NCBI GenBank assembly: GCA_021798485.1
Contig: JAJZGK010000005.1
Location: forward strand, 6,669 to 40,719
Origin: Pseudomonadota bacterium
GTDB taxonomy: Bacteria; Pseudomonadota; Alphaproteobacteria; Rhodospirillales; Magnetospirillaceae
Direction: 5' to 3'
DNA: 34,051 nt
Shown here: in pieces, positions 25,429 to 34,051 of the stretch
Layout of the letters: the number at the start of each line of letters is the position of its first letter
Numbering within the stretch: the stretch's first letter is position 1
Notes under the pieces: model-generated
What the model was told of the DNA's origin: nothing
Database searches by the model: none
Seen by the model: only the letters and a program-made list of their open reading frames with translations
Position numbers and translations under genes: made by a program

Positions 25429-28400
25429 TGTCGATTTGCAGGCGGTGGCGGCCTCCGGTCAGAGGAACATGAACCGAACCGTCGGGGACGGGAAGGTCCA
25501 CGCCGTCGAGCGAGGCCCGGGTCACCCCCCGGCAGCGCGAAGACGGGGAGGAGACGATGATGTCGCAGCATGTGGAGGCCACGGTGACGGTGGCTTCAAA
25601 TCCGGGCCATGCCGAGGGAAGACAAGGGGCGACGATCAGCGTCCCCCCCTCGCGGCGCAGGCCGAGAATGCCTTCGATGCCCGCACGGTACAACCAGCCG
25701 GCGGCTCCCGTATACCAGGTCCATCCGCCCCGCCCGGCATGGGGGGGGACAGAGTAAACATCGGCGGCCAGAACATAGGGTTCGACCTTATAGCGCGCAA
25801 CCTCCCCAGCCGTGCGGGCATGGTTGATCGGGTTCAGCAGAGAGAACAGCTCCGCCGCGCGATCACCGTGGCCCGATTGCGCCAAGGCCAGAACGGCCCA
25901 GCAGGCGGCATGGCTGTACTGGCCGCCATTTTCCCGCAAACCCGGCGGATAGCCCTTGATATAGCCGGGATCATGGAGCGACACATTGAACGGCGGCGTG
26001 AATAACAGCGCCAGTTTATCGTCGCGGCGGATCAGCCATTTATCCAGGGAGGCCATGGCCGTTTCGGCACGGATCGAGTCGGCGGCCCCGGACAGCACCG
26101 CCCAGGATTGGGCGATGGAATCGATCCGGCATTCATCGCTCTGGCGCGATCCCAGCCAGGTTCCGTCGTCATAGGTGGCCCGGCGATACCATTCGCCGTC
26201 CCAAGCCGTTGCCTCCAGCGTCTTGCGCAGCCGTTCGGCATAGCGGGTCCAACGGCGGCAGCGGCCGGAGTCGCGGTCCTGGGCCAGGGGAGAGAAAAGA
26301 GCAATGGTGCGCAGCAGGAACCACCCCAGCCAGACGCTTTCCCCCCGCCCCTCGGCTCCCACCAGATTCATGCCGTCGTTCCAATCCCCTCCCCCCATCA
26401 GCGGCAAGCCCTGTTGACCGACCCGGGACACGGCTTGATCAAGGGCGCGGGCGCAATGCTCGAACAGCGAGGCGGTTTCCTCAGCCGTCCGGGGTTGGAA
26501 AAAGGCGTCCTGTTCGCCGGGACGCAGAGAGCTGCCGGTGATGAATCCGACGGGTTCATCCAGAATGGCCGCATCTCCCGAACTGATGACATAGGTGGCG
26601 GTGGCGAAGGCCAGCCAGACGCGGTCGTCGGAAATCCGCGTGCGGATGCCGCGCCCGTTTTGGGGCAGCCACCAATGCAGGACATCGCCTTCGATAAACT
26701 GATGGCTGGCGGCCCGCAAAAGATGCCGGCGGGTTTCCTGGGGCAGGCAGAAGGACAGAGCCATGCCGTCCTGAAGCTGGTCGCGGAAACCATAGGCGCC
26801 GCTGGCCTGATAAAAGGCCGACCGCGCCCAGATCCGGCAGGCGATGGTCTGATACAGCAGCCAGCCGTTCAGCATGATGTTCATCGCCCGGTCCGGCGTT
26901 TTCACCTGAACCGCCCCCAGCAGCGCCGTCCAATGCGCGGACACCCCTTGCAGAACGCTGTCGAGATCAATCTCACGGTAGCGGCCGACCAGCGCCGAAG
27001 CCTCTTCGGCCGTGCCGCATTGCCCCAGGAACCAGACGATCTCCACCGTCTCGCCGACCCCCAATTTGAAGGTGGTTTGCAGCGCGGCGCAGGGGTCCCG
27101 TCCGGCTCCGGTCAGTCCGGACAGCGTCGCGCCCCTGTTCAGCCCCCGGGGCGCGGACAGATCGCCATTGCGTCCGATGAACTCGGTGCGGTCCGCCGTC
27201 CACGCCGTCTGTTTGCCGCCCAGGTCGGCAAAGGCGACACGACCGGGCATATTCACGTTCCAGGGATTGTGCGCCAGCAGGGCCCCGGTGGCCGGGTCCT
27301 TTTGCGTTACGATGAACGGAGCCGAGGCACCGCGCGACGTGCCCAGAACCCACTCGGCATACGCCGTGACCGAAAGCTGGCGCGGCCTGTTTGAAAGATT
27401 GCGAAGGGTTAAGCGGGAAATCTTGATGGGATCGGTCAGGGACACATATTGCAGCAGATCCGACGCCACCTCATGGGCCTGATGGCCGAAGCGGCTATAG
27501 CCGAATCCGTGGCGGGCGACATAGTTCCCCCCGTCCCGGATGGGCTGCGCGGTGGGGCTCCAGAGAGTGCCATCGGTTTCGTCGCGGAGATAGATCGCCT
27601 CGCCGGCGGGGTCCTGAACGGGATCGTTCGACCAGGGCGTCAACTGATTGTCACGGCTGTTTTCCGCCCAACTGTACCCGCTGCCCTCGGCGGACACCTG
27701 AAACCCGAAGTTCGGATTGGCGATGACGTTGATCCACGGCGCGGGCGTGGTCTCCGCCCCCGTCAGGAGGATGACATATTCCCGGCCATCCTGACCGAAG
27801 CCGCCGAGACCGTTGAAGAGTTCCAATCCCAGCCGCTCCGGCGAGGAGCGCGGCAAGGGAGCCGCCGGTTTGACGCGGCGGACCGGCGGCGGGCGGACAA
27901 CCGGCATGGACAATCGGGTCAACTGGTCGCTGATCGGGCCGCGGCGGGCGATCAGCACCACCCGGGCGATCGATTGCAAAAGGGCGCGGGTTTCCCCCGT
28001 CAGCAAATCGACGCGCAGGGGATAGATCCCGCCCCTCACCATCTCGGCATCGGCATGCGGCCAGGACTGGTTCCTGCGAACCGCCGTCTCGATGGCGATC
28101 TGCAAATCCTGGGCATAGGACGCGGCATGCTCGTTGAGGATCACCAGATCGACGGCGAGGCGTTTCATCCGCCAATATTCGTGCGCCCGCAACACTTGGC
28201 GGACCTGGGCGATATCCTCGATATCGTCGATACAGAGAAGCACGATCGGCAAGTCGCCGGAGATGCTCTGGGACCACAGCCCCGATTGGGGGCCGCAGCC
28301 GCGCAGGATCATGGCCGCCGGGGCCCTGAAGCGCGGCTCGGCATAGAGGATCGGCGCGGTCAGCCGCTGGAAATCCGCCGCTTCCTCCGCCTCGATGTCC

Positions 28401-31400
28401 AGGTGATGCAACTGCACCTGGGCCTGGGTCCAGGCCAGAGTTTTCGCCCGGTCGAAGGCGTTGCGTTCATGATGTTTGTCGATCAGGTCCAACAACTCGA
28501 CCCGGGAGGGGGCGACAACGGTCCAAAAGGCGACGCGGGCGGTTTTACCAGGCGGAACCGTGACCCGTCGCCGCAACGAGAAGATGGGGTCGAGGACCGT
28601 TCCGACGGTATTGGACAAGGGCTGGCCGTCCCGCATGGCCCAGGCGTCGGCGATGCCGCGGCTCCGCCCCAGGAAACGGGCGCGGTCGGTCTCATATTGC
28701 GGGTCGGCGGCGATTTCCCCCTCCACCACGGCGAAGTGGGCGGCCCAAACCTGCGGCTCATCGTGCGAGCGGGGGCGGCGGGTGGCGATCAGAGCGCCAA
28801 ACTCGGCCAGATGCGAGGTCTCGACGAACATCTTGGCAAAAGCCGGATGGGCTTCATCGGCGGCCGCCGTCGTCAGAACCAGTTCGGCATAGGAGGTCAC
28901 TTCGATATCGCGGGCATGGCGTCCGCTGTTGGTCAGGGAAAGGCGGCGCACCTCGCCATCGGCCTCGCCCGACACCAGAACCTCCAGGGTGGACAGCAGC
29001 GAACCGTCACGGCGGCTGAATTCGGCGCGATCCTCGCCGAACAGCACGGAATACTCAATCGCGTCATCCATCATCGGCTGCTGGCTGACGGACCAAAGCG
29101 AACCGCTTTGCCGATCCCGCAGAAAGATGTAGGTCCCCCAATGATCCCGGGTCGCATCTTCCCGCCAGCGGGTGATCGCCAAATCGCGCCACCGGCTGTA
29201 TCCCGAGCCGCTGGCCGTCAGCATGACGGCATAGCTGCCGTTGGACAGCAGATGGGCGACCGGCGCTTCGAGATCGGAGGCGATAAGGTGGCGGACCGTC
29301 GGAGCGTCGGTCAGGGCCTCGACGGCGGCGACTTTCACCTCTTCGGCACGCGGATGCAGGATGCCGATATTACGGGGTGTGCGTTCCTGCAGCAGCAGTT
29401 CGCAGGCCTGGATCATCGGTTCGCGATGGAAACGCTCCCGCATCAGACCGCCGTTCAGCGTATTGGCCAAGGCGACGATGGTCATGCCCTGATGGTGGGC
29501 CATGTAACTGCGGACGATGGCCACGGTCTCATCATCGGGAAGTCTCGACCGGGTGAAATCCAAAGCCTCGTAAAAGCCATAGCGCCCCCAGGCACCGACC
29601 CCGGCAAGCGCGGCATAGTTTTCCAAGGCCCCTTGCGGGTCCACCATGGCCGCCAATCCGGTGGCATAGGGGGCAATCACCACATTTTCCGAAAGACCGC
29701 GCTTCAGCCCCAGACCAGGAATGCCGAAATTGGAATATTGGTAGGTCAGATCAAGGTCTCTGGCGCTATAGGCGGATTCGGAAACGCCCCACGGCACCCC
29801 CAGCGACCGCCCGTATTCCTGTTGCCGCGCCACCACCAGACGGGTGGTCTGCTCCAGCAGGCTGCCCTTGGGTGCCCGCATCACCAGCGACGGCATCAAA
29901 TATTCGAACATGGAGCCGGACCAGGAAATCAGTGCCGAGCCGTTGCCCAAGGGCGTGGCGGGACGCCCAAGCCGGAACCAATGTTTGGTGCTGACATCCC
30001 CCTTGGCAATGGCGAACAGGCTGGCCAGCCTTGCTTCGGAGGCCAGCAAATCGTAACAGCTTGGATCGAGAGTGTTGTCGGCCATGGAATAGCCAATGGA
30101 CAGAAGCTTGCGCTCCGGATCGAGCAGAAAGGCGAAATCCATGCCCACCGCCATGTCACGGGCAATGTCCGCCAGACGGGCCAACCGGGCCGACAGGGTT
30201 TGATCGGCCTGCTGATCGCGGACATATTCGCCGACCTGCGTCCTCAGCGCCGAGATCCAGAACGCCGTGTCCCGCCATCCGTCCAGGTCCCCCGCCGGAA
30301 CGCTCTCATCGATCAGTTTTGCGGCCTTTTCCGTCAGACGCCTCAGGACTGGCAAAGAGGTGTCCTGGGCTTGCGCCCCCTTCAGCAGGGTTTTGATATC
30401 CTCCAGAACGGCGCAGATCCGACTGCCGCCGCCATCGGCGGCGCCCTCCAGCGATTCGGCGGCCAAACTGAGGACATCGCCCATGCCGTCATGAAGGTTG
30501 CCGACGAACGGACCGGCCTTCCAGGCGTCGCAGGCATTGGCCAGGGCGATCAGATGCCCCGCCAGATTGCCGCTGTCAACCGAGGAAACATAGGGCGGAT
30601 CCAGCGTTCTCAGGGTTTGCGTGTCATACCAGTTGAAGAAATGGCCCTTGAACCGGGACAGCTTCTGCATGGCGGCCAGTGTCGCCTCCAGCCGCTCGAC
30701 GGTTTCGGTCAGTCCCGTCCAGCCGAAATCCCGGGCGGCCACGGTCGACAACAGGTAAAGCCCCATATTGGTCGGCGAGGTCCGATGGGCGACGACCAGC
30801 CGGGGATCCTCCTGAAAATTATCCGGCGGCAACATATTGTCGCCGGCCGTCACATGGGTCTCGAAGAAGCGCCATGTCCGCCGGGCAATGCGGCGCAGAT
30901 CCAAGACGTGTTGGTCCGAAAGGATCAAGCGCCGGGTGATCACCGGCGGCGGGCGGCTGACCCACAGGGCAATGGCCGGTCCGCTCAGCCACAGCGCCGC
31001 AAAGGGCAGGGCCAGAACCCAGGGGGCCGCTCCGGCGCTCACGGCACCGACGGCAACGGCCAGTCCAAGCACGCCGCCGCCCAGCATCTGCCGGGCGAAA
31101 CCGCCAAGATCCAACCTGGGACATCCGGTGGATTGGGCCGCCGTGGTCCATTCCAGCAGATGCCAATGGGTGATGAACAGCCGGACGAAGGTTCTGACGA
31201 TGGCATCCATCATGCGCCAGGCCTGATCGGCCAGAAAGGCCGTGGACAAGGCCGTCTGCACCGCCGCCAGCCGCAAATCGCCCAGCAGGCCGACGATATG
31301 GTGGCGATCATGGTGGTCGCCGCGATGGGGGATGAGAGACAGCAGGACCGGCAGAAAGGCCGGAATGGCGATGGTGGCCAACACCAGCAGGCAGGCCAGT

Positions 31401-33895
31401 CCGGCCGATGGCAAAGGCCGCAGCAAACACAGGCCGAAGGCCGCCAGGGTGAAGGGGGCCAGCAGCGAGCGGCGCAGATTATCCAGCATCTTCCAACGGC
31501 CGATGGACGGCACGCCGCGCCGACCGAAGATCCACGGCAACAATTGCCAGTCGCCGCGCGTCCAGCGGTGCTGGCGCTTGGCGGCAACGTCATAGCGGGC
31601 GGGAAACTCGTCCACCACTTCGATATCCGAGGCCAGGCCCGCCCGGGCGAAAACACCCTCGAACAGATCGTGACTCAGCAGGGCGTTGTCGGGAATGCGG
31701 CCCGCCAGAGCGGTTTCGAAAGCATCCACGTCATAGATGCCCTTGCCGGTATAGGAGCCTTCGCCGAACAGATCCTGATAGACGTCGGACACCGCCGCCG
31801 CATAGGGGTCCATGCCGCCGGGACCGGAGAAGACCCGTTGATAGAACGATCCCTCCGTCCCCACCGGTAAAGCGGGCGTCACGCGCGGCTGCAGAATGGC
31901 ATAGCCTGTGATGACGCGCGTGCGGTTCTCGTTGAAGATGGCCCGGTTCAGCGGGTGGGCCATTTTGCCGATCAGCCGCACCGCCGCATCCCGGGGCAGC
32001 CTGGTATCGGCATCCAGGGTAATGACGTAACGAACATCGGGCGGCACCTTGGGCGTGCCTCCGTCGGCGGTCGTGAAGCTGGTGTCGGTGGCCCCCCGCA
32101 AAAGCCGGTTCAATTCATGAAGTTTGCCGCGCTTGCGCTCCCAGCCCATCCATTTATTTTCACCGCCATTGAACTGACGCCGGCGATGCAGCAACAAAAA
32201 GCGGTCGCCGCAGGGGCCGGGGCCATAGCGCCGGTTCAACTCGGCGATGGCCTCGGCGCCAACGGCCAGCAGTTCGGCATCGCCCGCCACCACCTCCTGC
32301 CCGGCATCAAGGCCATCGGTCAGCAGCGCAAAGGCCAGATCGCCCCCGGCTCCGGCAAGATGATGCACCTCCAGCCGTTCGATCTGCTCCAACAGATCGG
32401 CTTTGCCGGTCAGCAGGGTCGGGATGGCGATCAGGGTGCGCAGCGACGGCGGAACCCCCGAGGCCAATTCGAGTCCGGGCAGAATCACCGCCCCGAAACT
32501 CCAGGTGACGGAACGGTTGACCAGGGCGGTCGCCACCTCGCTGGCCGGCAGAAAGCCCGCCAGGGCGAAGGACCATAACCAGGCGGCGGACGCGTCGAGC
32601 AGGTACAGGGCTCCCGCCAGCAAGGCCAGCGCGCCCCCCAGAATGGCCCCGATGTAACCGGCAATGCCCAGACGGATATTGACCCTGCTGATCCAAAGCC
32701 GCAGCGGAGGGCGAAACTCGATGCTGCGCTCCAGCTCCCGCCGCCCCTCGGCGATCAGGGAGTAGCCGGGATCGCCAAAACGTTCGCTCTCGACCAGGTC
32801 CTCGCCTCCCCGGGCCCGCCGCGACGCCTGCAACGCCTGATCGGCAACCTGCAATTCCGAAAAGCTCGATCCCCGGGCCAGTTGCTCGATGGCGCTGCGG
32901 TAGAGATTGCGGGTGGGAAAGTCCATGGTGGCGAAGGCGCTTGCCGCCCGCAGCCGCGCGTCCACCAGACTGACGCTTTCAAACCATTCCGCCCAATCGA
33001 TATCCGAGATCAGCCGCATGCTGGTGATGACATTGCGGACGGTGACATTGGAGGCGCCCTGCCGTTGCTGGGCCTCATGGACCGCGGCATCGATGGAGGT
33101 GCCTTGAAGTTTCAGCCGGTCTTCCAGCCAGCCCAAAGCCGGCATGACCCGGAGGTCCTGATCGCGCAGGCGTTTGGCCAACTGGGCGGCGAACAAATGG
33201 GACAGCGGCTCGGTCGAGCGGGTGGAAATATCCGCATCAAGGGCCGATCCGGCATGGCCGGTCACCAGCAGCCGATCGGCCAGCGCATCCGCCGCCGCCC
33301 GCGCCACGCGACCAGCGGAAATCTGGTCGGCAAGGCGGCGCAAATTCTCGATCAGAACGATGCGCAAGGTGATCGCCACCGCCCATAACTCGCCGATGGT
33401 CAGCGGCTCGACGCCCTGATAGGCGGCGACAAACCGGCACAAAATCTCGGGATCGAAGTGGCTGTCGGTATGCGCGACAAAGGCCCAGGCCAGGCCGAAA
33501 ACCCTGGGATAACCGGCGAACGGCCCTTCAGCCAATTTGGGAAGCTGACGGTAATAGCCCGGCGGGAGATCCTCGCGGATTTCGCGGATATGGTCTTCGA
33601 CGATATGATAGTTATCGAGCAGCCATTCGGCGGCCGGAACAACGCCGCGGTCGCCCTCGATCTCGGCGGCGCTGGCGCGATAGGCGGCCAGCAGCACCGT
33701 CGCATTGTCCTGAAGTCGGGCATGCAGGGACACGACGACGGGGGGCTTGGCGGTGACGGGTTGCGCCGCCGCGAGGCTTTTCGCATGTTGCTCAAGCCGC
33801 TCGACCCCGAACAGTTCTTCCCGGACAGGCCCGCTGTCGTCCCAGGGGGACGCAATCACCTGACGGCCAAAAAGAGGAAAAATGGGAAACCGCAT
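25424..33895 (-). CDS. ndvB: Cyclic beta-1,2-glucan synthase (NdvB/ChvB/Cgs)
   Basis: This giant inner-membrane enzyme starts, elongates, trims and cyclises beta-1,2-glucans for the periplasm, where they aid osmoadaptation and host interaction. The protein is 2,823 aa, matching the usual 2,800-2,870. An N-terminal cytoplasmic region is followed by membrane helices near 405-460. A GT84 glycosyltransferase domain has DADTRLP (about 627) and the QHRW version of the QxxRW motif (about 775), and more helices lie between about 800 and 970. The C-terminal part holds the glycan-binding regions and a GH94 phosphorylase-like domain with GGGDWNDGMN (about 2505), whose Asp is the expected acid catalyst for chain-length control. 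ATG 33895 has AAAGG five bases upstream and is preferred over a TTG at 33913. No ndvA-type exporter is adjacent in the window. Codon bias looks weaker than in neighbouring genes. Confidence 0.96.
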   Translation of the reverse strand: MRFPIFPLFGRQVIASPWDDSGPVREELFGVERLEQHAKSLAAAQPVTAKPPVVVSLHARLQDNATVLLAAYRASAAEIEGDRGVVPAAEWLLDNYHIVEDHIREIREDLPPGYYRQLPKLAEGPFAGYPRVFGLAWAFVAHTDSHFDPEILCRFVAAYQGVEPLTIGELWAVAITLRIVLIENLRRLADQISAGRVARAAADALADRLLVTGHAGSALDADISTRSTEPLSHLFAAQLAKRLRDQDLRVMPALGWLEDRLKLQGTSIDAAVHEAQQRQGASNVTVRNVITSMRLISDIDWAEWFESVSLVDARLRAASAFATMDFPTRNLYRSAIEQLARGSSFSELQVADQALQASRRARGGEDLVESERFGDPGYSLIAEGRRELERSIEFRPPLRLWISRVNIRLGIAGYIGAILGGALALLAGALYLLDASAAWLWSFALAGFLPASEVATALVNRSVTWSFGAVILPGLELASGVPPSLRTLIAIPTLLTGKADLLEQIERLEVHHLAGAGGDLAFALLTDGLDAGQEVVAGDAELLAVGAEAIAELNRRYGPGPCGDRFLLLHRRRQFNGGENKWMGWERKRGKLHELNRLLRGATDTSFTTADGGTPKVPPDVRYVITLDADTRLPRDAAVRLIGKMAHPLNRAIFNENRTRVITGYAILQPRVTPALPVGTEGSFYQRVFSGPGGMDPYAAAVSDVYQDLFGEGSYTGKGIYDVDAFETALAGRIPDNALLSHDLFEGVFARAGLASDIEVVDEFPARYDVAAKRQHRWTRGDWQLLPWIFGRRGVPSIGRWKMLDNLRRSLLAPFTLAAFGLCLLRPLPSAGLACLLVLATIAIPAFLPVLLSLIPHRGDHHDRHHIVGLLGDLRLAAVQTALSTAFLADQAWRMMDAIVRTFVRLFITHWHLLEWTTAAQSTGCPRLDLGGFARQMLGGGVLGLAVAVGAVSAGAAPWVLALPFAALWLSGPAIALWVSRPPPVITRRLILSDQHVLDLRRIARRTWRFFETHVTAGDNMLPPDNFQEDPRLVVAHRTSPTNMGLYLLSTVAARDFGWTGLTETVERLEATLAAMQKLSRFKGHFFNWYDTQTLRTLDPPYVSSVDSGNLAGHLIALANACDAWKAGPFVGNLHDGMGDVLSLAAESLEGAADGGGSRICAVLEDIKTLLKGAQAQDTSLPVLRRLTEKAAKLIDESVPAGDLDGWRDTAFWISALRTQVGEYVRDQQADQTLSARLARLADIARDMAVGMDFAFLLDPERKLLSIGYSMADNTLDPSCYDLLASEARLASLFAIAKGDVSTKHWFRLGRPATPLGNGSALISWSGSMFEYLMPSLVMRAPKGSLLEQTTRLVVARQQEYGRSLGVPWGVSESAYSARDLDLTYQYSNFGIPGLGLKRGLSENVVIAPYATGLAAMVDPQGALENYAALAGVGAWGRYGFYEALDFTRSRLPDDETVAIVRSYMAHHQGMTIVALANTLNGGLMRERFHREPMIQACELLLQERTPRNIGILHPRAEEVKVAAVEALTDAPTVRHLIASDLEAPVAHLLSNGSYAVMLTASGSGYSRWRDLAITRWREDATRDHWGTYIFLRDRQSGSLWSVSQQPMMDDAIEYSVLFGEDRAEFSRRDGSLLSTLEVLVSGEADGEVRRLSLTNSGRHARDIEVTSYAELVLTTAAADEAHPAFAKMFVETSHLAEFGALIATRRPRSHDEPQVWAAHFAVVEGEIAADPQYETDRARFLGRSRGIADAWAMRDGQPLSNTVGTVLDPIFSLRRRVTVPPGKTARVAFWTVVAPSRVELLDLIDKHHERNAFDRAKTLAWTQAQVQLHHLDIEAEEAADFQRLTAPILYAEPRFRAPAAMILRGCGPQSGLWSQSISGDLPIVLLCIDDIEDIAQVRQVLRAHEYWRMKRLAVDLVILNEHAASYAQDLQIAIETAVRRNQSWPHADAEMVRGGIYPLRVDLLTGETRALLQSIARVVLIARRGPISDQLTRLSMPVVRPPPVRRVKPAAPLPRSSPERLGLELFNGLGGFGQDGREYVILLTGAETTPAPWINVIANPNFGFQVSAEGSGYSWAENSRDNQLTPWSNDPVQDPAGEAIYLRDETDGTLWSPTAQPIRDGGNYVARHGFGYSRFGHQAHEVASDLLQYVSLTDPIKISRLTLRNLSNRPRQLSVTAYAEWVLGTSRGASAPFIVTQKDPATGALLAHNPWNVNMPGRVAFADLGGKQTAWTADRTEFIGRNGDLSAPRGLNRGATLSGLTGAGRDPCAALQTTFKLGVGETVEIVWFLGQCGTAEEASALVGRYREIDLDSVLQGVSAHWTALLGAVQVKTPDRAMNIMLNGWLLYQTIACRIWARSAFYQASGAYGFRDQLQDGMALSFCLPQETRRHLLRAASHQFIEGDVLHWWLPQNGRGIRTRISDDRVWLAFATATYVISSGDAAILDEPVGFITGSSLRPGEQDAFFQPRTAEETASLFEHCARALDQAVSRVGQQGLPLMGGGDWNDGMNLVGAEGRGESVWLGWFLLRTIALFSPLAQDRDSGRCRRWTRYAERLRKTLEATAWDGEWYRRATYDDGTWLGSRQSDECRIDSIAQSWAVLSGAADSIRAETAMASLDKWLIRRDDKLALLFTPPFNVSLHDPGYIKGYPPGLRENGGQYSHAACWAVLALAQSGHGDRAAELFSLLNPINHARTAGEVARYKVEPYVLAADVYSVPPHAGRGGWTWYTGAAGWLYRAGIEGILGLRREGGTLIVAPCLPSAWPGFEATVTVASTCCDIIVSSPSSRCRGVTRASLDGVDLPVPDGSVHVPLTGGRHRLQIDI

Positions 33896-33946
33896 GGAAG
33901 CCTTTCCAGCCAAGCCGGCTGCGCCAAGTACCCGTATCCGTCTTTA

Positions 33947-34051
33947 ATACCAACCGGCCAATGAATTGCCCGGTTGTATCGTCCCTCGCCGGGCGGCGGC
34001 ATCCGCCGCCTTGGCCGCTCGCTCAAGGCTCGCTGGAGACCGGCCAACGAG
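33947..34051. repeat. Repeat A, copy 2 (at the window edge, may continue)
   Basis: Same orientation as 24966-25071 and nearly identical. This copy has three clear palindromes: ATACCAACCGG with CCGGTTGTAT (33947-33957/33970-33979), GGCGGCGG-CAT-CCGCCGCC (33992-34010) and TTGGCCG with CGGCCAA (34011-34017/34041-34047). It lies 51 bp upstream of the glucan synthase start, so it overlaps that gene's promoter region. Confidence 0.85.

Noticed and set aside
27449-31870. A 1,473-codon open frame on the plus strand, antisense to the cyclic glucan synthase gene
   Set aside because: It is rich in Gly, Gln, His, Arg and Asp without family motifs, as expected from a GC-biased shadow frame. The minus-strand protein carries clear GT84 and GH94 motifs over the same bases.

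Overview
This is a GC-rich window with strongly C/G-ending codons. It most resembles a Rhodospirillales-type alphaproteobacterium of the Magnetospirillum/Phaeospirillum kind. The evidence is a Shemin-pathway 5-aminolevulinate synthase, a bacteriohemerythrin, a CcoQ-like peptide, several c-di-GMP proteins, a giant cyclic beta-1,2-glucan synthase and alphaproteobacterial extragenic palindromes. The genus is inference; no rRNA or tRNA gene is present.

Layout. (1) 1-1861: the end of a dipeptide/oligopeptide-type ABC operon, with the last codons of an upstream gene and two permeases overlapping by ATGA. (2) 1874-3132: a tandem-domain universal stress protein on the minus strand, then a small orphan protein with a GIY-YIG-like look. 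(3) 3314-4580: hemA with a strong terminator. (4) 4601-8064: a redox/regulatory block of a divergent Lrp/AsnC regulator, a typical 2-Cys peroxiredoxin, thioredoxin reductase and a LysR regulator. (5) 8065-8359: no protein, but a candidate structured RNA ending in a strong rho-independent terminator. (6) 8368-10851, minus strand: a hemerythrin protein with a large unrecognised C-terminal region, followed by a PAS-GGDEF protein whose active site reads GGGEF while its I-site is intact. (7) 11084-12043, minus strand: a SphA/MetA-like outer-membrane protein, then a 617-bp intergenic region holding an inverted-repeat element. (8) 12661-21687: an MdtABC-type RND efflux operon with its own NodT-type outer-membrane lipoprotein. 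(9) 21661-24655: divergent HD-GYP and EAL proteins, both with apparently complete catalytic motifs. (10) 24720-24890: an isolated CcoQ-like membrane peptide with a terminator. (11) 24966-25428: about 460 bp of repeats and palindromes. (12) 25424-33895, minus strand: ndvB/chvB-like cyclic glucan synthase, preceded at the window edge by a second copy of one of those repeats.

How the parts fit. Peroxiredoxin and thioredoxin reductase would form a peroxide-detoxifying pair flanked by two regulators. Three c-di-GMP-related proteins (one probable non-catalytic receptor, two probable phosphodiesterases) suggest turnover tied to oxygen through the hemerythrin gene. Efflux, outer-membrane and periplasmic-glucan genes make up the envelope part. 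The least explained items are the hemerythrin C-terminal region with its I-site-only GGDEF partner, the structured RNA at about 8167-8359, the low-complexity insert in MdtC, and the repeats around the glucan synthase gene.
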